Assembly (NCBI GenBank): GCA_016763915.1
Contig: JAESSX010000085.1
Coordinates: 1 to 5,273, forward strand
Origin: Rhodospirillales bacterium
GTDB taxonomy: Bacteria; Pseudomonadota; Alphaproteobacteria; Rhodospirillales_A; Casp-alpha2
Reading direction: 5' to 3'
Length of the DNA: 5,273 nt
The notes below the pieces were generated by a model that saw only the letters and a list, made by a program, of their open reading frames with translations, was not told the origin of the DNA and made no database searches. Positions 1 through 5,273 of the stretch are shown in pieces. How positions within the stretch are numbered: the first letter of the stretch is position 1; the number at the start of each line of letters is the position of its first letter. A program made the position numbers and the translations under genes.

Positions 1-75
1 GCCCTGGCGGCCCATGGGGTGACCCCTGAACACCGCAGGAGCTACGCGCCGATCCGAAAAATTTTGGGGCTCTAG
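1..75 (+). CDS. rnhB: Ribonuclease HII, C-terminal end only (partial)
   Basis: The reading frame is open from the first base to the TAG at 73-75 and encodes 24 residues that run off the left edge. The tail contains GVTPEHRRSYAPIRK, and the H-R-R-S-[FY]-x-P motif followed by a short hydrophobic end is how bacterial RNase HII proteins typically finish. RNase HII cleaves RNA in RNA-DNA hybrids and starts removal of misincorporated ribonucleotides from DNA. The catalytic DEDD residues lie outside the window and cannot be checked. The following gene is ccrM on the same strand, and I recall rnhB-ccrM as a common neighbour pair in alphaproteobacteria, which supports the call. No clear intrinsic terminator follows the stop, so some read-through towards ccrM is possible. 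The identification rests on a short tail plus synteny. Confidence 0.75.
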   Translation, partial: ALAAHGVTPEHRRSYAPIRKILGL

Positions 76-1372
<1,297 letters not shown>

Positions 1373-1378
1373 CTATCT

Positions 1379-1419
1379 TGGAAAAAAGTCCCTCGCTACG
1401 CTCGGTATACTTTTTTCCA
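1379..1419. terminator. Long A/T-armed hairpin just downstream of ccrM
   Basis: TGGAAAAAAGT (1379-1389) is perfectly complementary to ACTTTTTTCCA (1409-1419), an 11-bp stem around a 19-nt loop. It begins seven bases after the ccrM stop. The T6 run is inside the stem rather than after it, so this is not a textbook terminator. It could act as the first part of a terminator pair with the next hairpin, or stabilise the 3' end of the mRNA. Confidence 0.45.
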
Positions 1420-1435
1420 GTTTAAGCCAATAGAA

Positions 1436-1477
1436 AAAGAAGGCCTGGGGCGGCCCGGCGCCTTCTTTCCACTTTTT
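1436..1477 (+). terminator. Intrinsic terminator for ccrM, likely bidirectional
   Basis: AAAGAAGGC (1436-1444) pairs perfectly with GCCTTCTTT (1460-1468) around a GC-rich 15-nt loop. On the plus strand the stem ends in T3 and is followed by T5 at 1473-1477. On the minus strand the same stem leads into a T-rich tail (complement of 1432-1441), so it could also stop transcription arriving from hbd. Its position between two convergent genes fits a shared terminator. Confidence 0.75.
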
Positions 1478-1509
1478 ATGGGTTCATTTGCGACGACGAA
1501 TTTGCGGTT

Positions 1510-1559
1510 AAAAAAAGCAAATCCCGAGCAAATGGGTTCATTTGCGACGACGAATTTGC
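1510..1559 (-). terminator. Second copy of the hbd terminator, at the repeat 1/2 junction
   Basis: This is an exact repeat of the preceding structure. The inner stem is 1528-1534 with 1539-1545, the outer stem is 1517-1522 with 1554-1559, and a minus-strand T7 follows (complement of 1510-1516). It would act as a backup to the first terminator. A third half-structure (1485-1505) has lost its partner arms and T tract. Confidence 0.65.
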
Positions 1560-1562
1560 GTT

Positions 1563-1612
1563 AAAAAAAGCAAATCCCGAGCAAATGGGTTCATTTGCGA
1601 CGACGAATTTGC
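1563..1612 (-). terminator. Probable hbd terminator formed at the repeat 2/3 junction
   Basis: On the minus strand the order is GCAAAT, 8 nt, GCAAATG, AACC loop, CATTTGC, 5 nt, ATTTGC, then T7. The inner arms (1581-1587 with 1592-1598) form a 7-bp stem on a 4-nt loop. The outer arms (1570-1575 with 1607-1612) add 6 bp, separated by an internal loop of 5 and 8 nt. The T7 tract (complement of 1563-1569) follows directly. It sits 27 bp beyond the hbd stop codon. Confidence 0.7.
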
Positions 1613-1638
1613 GTTAAAACAAAGAGCTAGGGCCGGTC

Positions 1639-2520
1639 TTAGCGCGTCGGGACCGGCTCGTCGCCCGAATAGTCGTAGAAGCCCTTGCCGGATTTACGGC
1701 CCAGCCAGCCGGCTTCGACGTATTTCACCAGCAACGGACAGGGCCGGTACTTGGTGTCGGCGAGGCCTTCGTGCAGCACGTGCATGACCGCGAGACAGGT
1801 GTCCAGCCCGATGAAATCGGCCAGTTCCAGCGGCCCCATGGGGTGGTGGGTGCCGAGCTTCATGGCGCTGTCGATCGCCTTCACGGAGCCGACGCCTTCA
1901 TACAGCGTATAGACCGCTTCGTTGATCATCGGCAGCAGGATGCGGTTGACGATGAAGGCCGGAAAATCCTCGGCGTTGACCGGGGTCTTACCGAGTTTCA
2001 CCACCAGTTCGCGGATGATTTTGTAGGTGTCTTCGTCGGTGGCGATGCCGCGGATTAATTCCACCAGTTCCATGCGCGGCACCGGGTTCATAAAATGCAT
2101 GCCGACGATTTTGCCCGGCCGGTCGGTCTTGGCGGCCAGCCGGGTGATCGAAATGGACGACGTGTTCGACGCGATCAGGGCGTCGTCGGCGATAATCTGG
2201 CACAATTCCTTGAGGATGCCCTTCTTGACCTGTTCGTCCTCGGTGGCGGCCTCGATCACCAACTGACAATCCTTGAACGCGCCCATTTCGGTGCCGGTGG
2301 AAATCCGCTTGAGGGCGTCGTCCCTGTCGGAGGCCGACATCTTTTCCTTGGCCACCAGGCGGTCCATGCCCTTTTCGATAGCGGGAACGGCCAGAGCCAG
2401 AACGTCTTCACTGGTGTCCATCAGGTGGACGTCGTATCCCGCCACGGCACACACATGGGCGATGCCCTTGCCCATCTGGCCACTGCCGACTACGCCGATT
2501 TTTTTAATTTCCAAAGCCAT
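1639..2520 (-). CDS. hbd: 3-hydroxybutyryl-CoA dehydrogenase
   Basis: The product has 293 residues, normal for the family, and oxidises (S)-3-hydroxybutyryl-CoA (and probably other short 3-hydroxyacyl-CoAs) to the 3-ketoacyl-CoA in the cytoplasm. The N-terminal Rossmann fold has the dinucleotide motif [11 protein letters not shown] with glycines 12, 14 and 17. Asp35 at the end of the second strand favours NAD(H) over NADP(H). The catalytic set is intact: Ser121 (in NTSS), His142 (in HFMNP), Glu154 and Asn192, with the same spacing as in the human enzyme. The C-terminal helical domain (about 187-293) includes [16 protein letters not shown] and ends with [18 protein letters not shown] lies 8 nt before the ATG. 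It is the last gene after etfBA, 41 bp behind etfA with no terminator seen between them, so it is probably co-transcribed. The physiological direction (beta-oxidation, polyhydroxybutyrate or butyryl-CoA metabolism) cannot be settled from sequence. Confidence 0.95.
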   Translation of the reverse strand: MALEIKKIGVVGSGQMGKGIAHVCAVAGYDVHLMDTSEDVLALAVPAIEKGMDRLVAKEKMSASDRDDALKRISTGTEMGAFKDCQLVIEAATEDEQVKKGILKELCQIIADDALIASNTSSISITRLAAKTDRPGKIVGMHFMNPVPRMELVELIRGIATDEDTYKIIRELVVKLGKTPVNAEDFPAFIVNRILLPMINEAVYTLYEGVGSVKAIDSAMKLGTHHPMGPLELADFIGLDTCLAVMHVLHEGLADTKYRPCPLLVKYVEAGWLGRKSGKGFYDYSGDEPVPTR

Positions 2521-2561
2521 ATTCTGTACCTCAAATCCTAAGAGAGCTATGGGAGCCTTTT

Positions 2562-3500
2562 TTAGGCCTGTTTGTCCAGTTCCGATGCCAGTTCCGGCAG
2601 CACGTCGAACAGGTCCGCAACCAACCCGTAGTCGGCGACCTGGAAGATCGGCGCGTCTTGGTCCTTGTTGATGGCGACGATGACCTTGGAATCCTTCATT
2701 CCGGCGAGATGCTGAATGGCGCCGGAAATGCCGACCGCGATGTAGAGATCCGGGGCCACGACCTTGCCGGTCTGGCCGACCTGGTAATCGTTGGGAACGA
2801 AGCCCGCGTCGACGGCGGCGCGGCTGGCCCCGACGGCGGCGCCGAGCTTGTCGGCGATGATTTCCAGCAATTTGAAATTATCGCCCGACTGCATGCCGCG
2901 GCCGCCGGAAATAACGATTTTGGCGCCGGTCAGTTCCGGGCGTTCGGATTTGGTCAGTTCCTGGCCGACAAAGCTGACCAGGCTTGAGGCCTGGGCGCCG
3001 GAAATTTCCTCGATCGCGGCGCTGCCGCCCTCGGTGGCGGCGGGCTCGAACGCGGTGACGCGCACAGTGACGACCTTGATGGGGTCGGCGCTTTTCACCG
3101 TGGCCATGGCGTTGCCGGCGTAAATGGGGCGAACGAAGGTATCGGCGTCGACGACGGCGGTGATTTCGGAAATCTGCGCCACGTCCAGCGACGCCGCCAC
3201 GCGCGGCATCAGGTTCTTGCCGTAGGTGGTCGCGGGGGCGAGCACATGGCCGTAATCGGCCGCCAGGCCCTGAACCAGCGGCGCCAGGTTTTCCGCCAGG
3301 CCGTGTTCAAGCGCCGCATCGTCCGCCAACAGAACCCTGGCGACGCCGGCCACCGAGCAAACCGCCTCGGCCGCCGGGCGGCAATCGGCGCCTGCGATCA
3401 GCACCGTGACTTCGCCAAGTTCGGCCGCCGCGGTGATAGTGTTCAGCGACCCCGGTTTCAGGGTTTCATTATCGTGTTCGGCAATAACAAGGACGCTCAT
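2562..3500 (-). CDS. etfA: Electron transfer flavoprotein, alpha subunit
   Basis: The product has 312 residues, the usual size. It is the FAD-carrying half of the cytoplasmic ETF heterodimer, which takes electrons from acyl-CoA and related dehydrogenases and hands them to the membrane ETF:ubiquinone oxidoreductase. An N-terminal ETF domain (1 to about 150) is followed by the FAD-binding domain, whose motifs are all present: ISGGRGM (197-203), [10 protein letters not shown] (224-233), QVGQTG (240-245), SGAIQH (259-264), INKD (277-280) and DYG (290-292). The motifs fit the ordinary beta-oxidation ETF rather than a bifurcating Fix/Etf type. The ATG overlaps the etfB stop by one base (TGATG), which suggests translational coupling, and AAGGTGAT gives a strong Shine-Dalgarno 7 nt upstream of the start. 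The stop is followed by only 41 bp before hbd. Confidence 0.96.
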   Translation of the reverse strand: MSVLVIAEHDNETLKPGSLNTITAAAELGEVTVLIAGADCRPAAEAVCSVAGVARVLLADDAALEHGLAENLAPLVQGLAADYGHVLAPATTYGKNLMPRVAASLDVAQISEITAVVDADTFVRPIYAGNAMATVKSADPIKVVTVRVTAFEPAATEGGSAAIEEISGAQASSLVSFVGQELTKSERPELTGAKIVISGGRGMQSGDNFKLLEIIADKLGAAVGASRAAVDAGFVPNDYQVGQTGKVVAPDLYIAVGISGAIQHLAGMKDSKVIVAINKDQDAPIFQVADYGLVADLFDVLPELASELDKQA

Positions 3501-4249
3501 CAGATCACCTTCGCTTCGTTTTTCAGTTTTTCGACCAGCCCGGCGGCGTCGGCAACGATGACGCCGGCCTGGCGGCCCTGGGGTTCTTCCACTTTAATCG
3601 TCTCAAGGCGCGGCGTGACATCGACGCCAAGGTCGTCGGGGGTGAAAGTATCGATGGGCTTTTTCTTGGCCTTCATGATGTTGGGCAGCGACGCATAGCG
3701 GGGCTCGTTAAGGCGCAGGTCGGTGGTGACAACGGCGGGAAGCCGGAGCGACAGGGTTTCCAGCCCGCCATCGACCTCGCGCGTGACGTCGGCCCTGGCG
3801 TCGGCCAGCGACAGTTTCGAGGCGAACGTTCCCTGCGGCCAGCCGAGCAGGGTGGCCAGCATCTGGCCGGTCTGGTTGCAGTCGTCGTCGATGGCCTGCT
3901 TGCCGACGATGATCAGGTCGGGGGATTCCCGTTCCGCGATGGCCGCCAACAGCTTGGCCACGGCCAGCGGCTCCAGCGCGCCGTCGCATTCGACCAGAAT
4001 GCCGCGGTCGGCGCCCATGGCCAGCGCCGTGCGGATGGTTTCCTGACACGCCGCCGCACCCAGCGACACGGCGACCAGTTCGTCGGCGGTGCCGGCTTCG
4101 CGCAGCCGCACCCCTTCTTCGACGGCGATTTCGTCGAACGGGTTCATGGACATTTTGACGTTGCCGGTTTCGACCCCGGTGCCGTCGCTTTTGACCCGGA
4201 TTTTAACGTTGAAATCGATGACTCGTTTGACCGCGACCAGAATCTTCAT
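3500..4249 (-). CDS. etfB: Electron transfer flavoprotein, beta subunit
   Basis: The product has 249 residues and is the AMP-binding partner of EtfA that docks with acyl-CoA dehydrogenases. It starts with the typical [17 protein letters not shown]. The nucleotide-contact stretch [15 protein letters not shown] is at 116-130. The ETF-beta signature and dehydrogenase recognition loop run from about 173 to 198, including [16 protein letters not shown] and MKAKKK. Leu188 corresponds to the anchor leucine (Leu195) of human ETF-beta. Lys193 and Lys196 correspond to human Lys200 and Lys203, which are methylated in the human protein. The subunit is of the group I (beta-oxidation) type. The Shine-Dalgarno is weak (GGAA, 9 nt before the ATG). 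The gene follows a roughly 118-nt predicted leader and its own promoter, and leads the etfB-etfA-hbd unit. Confidence 0.96.
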   Translation of the reverse strand: MKILVAVKRVIDFNVKIRVKSDGTGVETGNVKMSMNPFDEIAVEEGVRLREAGTADELVAVSLGAAACQETIRTALAMGADRGILVECDGALEPLAVAKLLAAIAERESPDLIIVGKQAIDDDCNQTGQMLATLLGWPQGTFASKLSLADARADVTREVDGGLETLSLRLPAVVTTDLRLNEPRYASLPNIMKAKKKPIDTFTPDDLGVDVTPRLETIKVEEPQGRQAGVIVADAAGLVEKLKNEAKVI

Positions 4250-4267
4250 GGATGTTTTTCCAAAATA

Positions 4268-4295
4268 TCAGCCTCCCCGAGGGCGATGGAGCTGA
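4268..4295 (-). promoter_or_regulatory. Possible hairpin in the etfB leader
   Basis: On the minus strand TCAGCTCC pairs with GGAGGCTGA (an 8-bp stem with one bulged G) around an 11-nt loop. It ends 18 nt before the etfB ATG, just upstream of the weak GGAA ribosome binding site, and sequesters a GGGGAGG that is too far away to serve as that site. There is no T tract, so it is not a terminator. It does not resemble any riboswitch I know. A regulatory role is speculative. Confidence 0.25.
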
Positions 4296-4374
4296 CGGGG
4301 GAAATGTCGGTTGAAAGAATGTAACTAATTGAAATTAAACATTAAATAAATGATTTTCTTCACTTCGCACTTGC

Positions 4375-4403
4375 ACAATAAGGGGTGGGAAACGACAGGT
4401 CAA
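4375..4403 (-). promoter_or_regulatory. Sigma-70-like promoter for etfB-etfA-hbd
   Basis: On the minus strand TTGACC (4403-4398, 5/6 match) and TATTGT (4380-4375, 4/6 match) are separated by exactly 17 bp. The start of transcription would be near 4368, leaving a leader of about 118 nt before the etfB ATG. A very AT-rich block (about 4316-4362) lies within that leader. The rest of the 184-bp gap (4250-4433) holds the palindrome described separately and no open reading frame that I would call a gene. Confidence 0.55.
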
Positions 4404-4409
4404 GCCAAC

Positions 4410-4421
4410 ATTGTATACAAT
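4410..4421. promoter_or_regulatory. Perfect 12-bp palindrome, candidate GntR-family operator
   Basis: ATTGTATACAAT is fully self-complementary and lies 6 bp upstream of the etfB -35 box and 12 bp beyond the pduO stop. A GT-(N2)-AC core in an AT-rich symmetric site is the pattern bound by several GntR-family (FadR/VanR-like) repressors, which often sense organic acids or acyl-CoA. No regulator gene is in the window. The sequence shows only the palindrome and its position; the regulator class is an inference. Confidence 0.5.
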
Positions 4422-4433
4422 TTTCCGGGGTCC

Positions 4434-4997
4434 TCAGCGGTTGGCGCCGGGCACCCACAGCACGTCTTTTTTGCCCGTGTCGTTGGCGATGCGGGCCAGC
4501 ACGAACAGGTGGTCCGACAGGCGGTTGACGTATTGGATGGCGACCGGGTTGACGTGTTCCCTGGCGGCCAGTTCGGTCATCAGGCGCTCACAGCGGCGCA
4601 CCACGGTGCGGCCCAGGTGCAGCCAGGCCGACGTCCCGGTGCCGCCGGGCAGGACGAAGGACGTCAACGGTTCGAGCCGTTCGTTCATGGCGTCGATTTC
4701 GTCTTCCAGGCGCTGGACCTGGGCTTCGCTAATGCGCAGCGCGCCGTCCGGCTTTTCTGCCGCCGGCGGCCGGCACAGATCGGCGCCGAGGTCGAACAGG
4801 TCGTTCTGGATGCGGGCCAGCATGGCGTCGGTGTCGCCGTCGGCGGTTTGGCGGGCCAGGCCGAGCACGGCATTGGCTTCATCGGCGGTACCATAAGCGC
4901 TGACCCTCGGGTCATGCTTGGCGACGCGGGCACCGCCACCCAGGGACGTTTCGCCTGCATCTCCGCCGCGTGTGTAGATTTTATCCAGTTTGACCAC
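4434..4997 (-). CDS. pduO: Cob(I)yrinic acid a,c-diamide (cobalamin) adenosyltransferase, PduO type
   Basis: The product has 187 residues, typical for the PduO/MMAB family. It transfers the 5'-deoxyadenosyl group of ATP to cob(I)alamin to make adenosylcobalamin, the cofactor of methylmalonyl-CoA and ethylmalonyl-CoA mutases. The N-terminal ATP-binding motif is KIYTRGGDAGETSLGGG (6-22), followed by RVSAYGTADEANA (31-43). FVLPGG is at 114-119. The family's C-terminal signatures RRCER (134-138) and YVNRLSDHLFVLAR (156-169) are intact. It is not related to the CobA/BtuR type of the same activity. The start is GTG at 4997, chosen because MVKLDKIYTR is the usual family N-terminus. It lies 17 nt after the HIG1 gene stop, with only a GGCGGA-like ribosome binding site 11 nt upstream, so the two genes are probably one transcript and translation may be coupled. 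No convincing terminator follows it. Confidence 0.93.
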   Translation of the reverse strand: MVKLDKIYTRGGDAGETSLGGGARVAKHDPRVSAYGTADEANAVLGLARQTADGDTDAMLARIQNDLFDLGADLCRPPAAEKPDGALRISEAQVQRLEDEIDAMNERLEPLTSFVLPGGTGTSAWLHLGRTVVRRCERLMTELAAREHVNPVAIQYVNRLSDHLFVLARIANDTGKKDVLWVPGANR

Positions 4998-5014
4998 GAG
5001 ACGGCTGTTCCGCC

Positions 5015-5212
5015 TTACTGCACAGTCAATAAGACGATGAGTGCGAAAATAGCGACCGCGATACCCTGTGCGATAACGCGCATGCGCATCAGTTTGTTGG
5101 CGTTTCGAAGGTAAAAATCCCCGTGCAGGGCAAAAGAAATAATACCGGTCGCCAACACCACCAACGTCGCAAACATGGCGAGACCAAGAAGATATGAGAG
5201 TGCTGTTTCCAT
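5015..5212 (-). CDS. HIG1-domain twin-transmembrane protein
   Basis: The product is 65 residues with two predicted membrane segments, about 5-29 and 45-64. They are joined by a short basic loop, NANKLMRMRVIAQ (37-49), that resembles the conserved core of the hypoxia-induced gene 1 (HIG_1_N) family. I expect an inner-membrane hairpin. Eukaryotic relatives (Rcf1, HIGD1A) associate with respiratory complexes III and IV; the role of the short bacterial versions is not established. It precedes pduO by 17 nt, a pairing I recall from other alphaproteobacteria, where it is annotated as 'twin transmembrane protein'. The start is ATG 5212. The nearest purine-rich AGGA is 13 nt upstream, too far for a good Shine-Dalgarno, so the mRNA may be leaderless or the site may be weak. 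Confidence 0.8.
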   Translation of the reverse strand: METALSYLLGLAMFATLVVLATGIISFALHGDFYLRNANKLMRMRVIAQGIAVAIFALIVLLTVQ

Positions 5213-5218
5213 AGAATT

Positions 5219-5247
5219 GATATAGTCCTATTCATCCCCAACGTCAT
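5219..5247 (-). promoter_or_regulatory. Weak candidate promoter for the HIG1-pduO pair
   Basis: On the minus strand ATGACG (5247-5242) and TATATC (5224-5219), each a 4/6 match to sigma-70 boxes, are 17 bp apart. Transcription would start at about 5213, next to the ATG. The window ends 26 bp further on, so upstream control sites cannot be judged. Confidence 0.25.
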
Positions 5248-5273
5248 GGGAAAAGCGGAAATAGAATAAAAGA

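Larger units (their letters stand above)
1478..1620. repeat. Tandem repeat, 53/54-bp unit, two full copies and one partial
   Basis: Copy 1 is 1478-1531 (54 bp), copy 2 is 1532-1584 (53 bp) and copy 3 is 1585-1620 (36 bp, truncated on its right side). Copies 1 and 2 are identical apart from one extra G in copy 1 (GCGGTTA against GCGTTA). Each full unit contains CATTTGC, GACGACGA, ATTTGC, an A7 tract and GCAAATCCCGAGCAAA. Near-perfect identity points to a recent or actively homogenised duplication. The unit is far more AT-rich than the flanking genes. Confidence 0.9.

Noticed and set aside
16..26. GGGGTGACCCC, a short palindrome that might be an operator.
   Set aside because: It lies inside the rnhB coding tail, has 5-bp arms around a single base, and is explained by codons for GVTP.
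1478..1620. A CRISPR array or plasmid-type iterons, because of evenly spaced repeats.
   Set aside because: The units are directly abutting with no variable spacers, there are no cas or replication genes, and the structure fits terminators.
1542..1787. An 81-codon plus-strand frame that starts in the tandem repeat and runs into the hbd end.
   Set aside because: It combines repeat sequence with the antisense of hbd and shows no domain; both parts are explained by other features.
2521..2561. A terminator between etfA and hbd formed by GCCT and AGGC on the minus strand.
   Set aside because: The stem would be only 4 bp with no following T tract, and the gap is short and carries the hbd ribosome binding site.
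4350..5114. A 254-codon plus-strand frame across the etfB leader and pduO.
   Set aside because: It lies antisense to a clear PduO gene, begins in an AT-rich leader without a ribosome binding site, and its protein has no family features.

Overview
The window looks like a chromosomal segment from an alphaproteobacterium, most likely of the Rhodospirillales type. The evidence is the gene content: a CcrM-type cell-cycle DNA methyltransferase directly behind the end of an RNase HII gene, and a HIG1-domain protein / PduO adenosyltransferase / ETF beta-alpha / 3-hydroxybutyryl-CoA dehydrogenase cluster. I recall both arrangements from that class. Coding DNA is GC-rich and intergenic DNA is clearly more AT-rich. 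I see no transposase, integrase, phage gene, tRNA, rRNA or CRISPR. This is core-genome DNA rather than an accessory island, and no undescribed multi-gene system is evident. The points worth attention lie in the non-coding gaps.

Left part (1-1372, plus strand): the last 24 codons of rnhB end at 75. A 121-bp gap follows, and then ccrM (197-1372). The gap and the sequence just before the ATG hold five GANTC sites in 77 bp (97-173), which is the recognition sequence of the enzyme encoded next. I count only six more in the other 5.2 kb. This suggests that ccrM is controlled by its own methylation.

Middle gap (1373-1638): ccrM and hbd are convergent. The gap holds an A/T-armed hairpin (1379-1419), a GC-rich hairpin with T-rich flanks on both strands (1436-1477), and a 53/54-bp tandem repeat in two full copies and one partial copy (1478-1620). 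Read on the minus strand, each full repeat junction is a nested stem-loop followed by seven T, so the repeats look like a duplicated terminator for hbd.

Right part (1639-5212, all minus strand, so transcribed right to left): a 65-residue HIG1-type twin-membrane protein, then PduO-type cob(I)alamin adenosyltransferase 17 nt after it. Next come a 184-bp regulatory gap, etfB, etfA (1-base TGATG overlap) and hbd (41-bp gap). The regulatory gap carries a good sigma-70-like promoter for etfB and, just upstream of it, a perfect 12-bp palindrome of the kind bound by GntR-family regulators. Functionally, Hbd carries out the NAD-linked step of short-chain beta-oxidation. ETF collects electrons from acyl-CoA dehydrogenases. 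PduO makes adenosylcobalamin, the cofactor for acyl-CoA mutases that handle propionyl-CoA-derived products. The HIG1 protein is a small inner-membrane protein, possibly tied to the respiratory chain.
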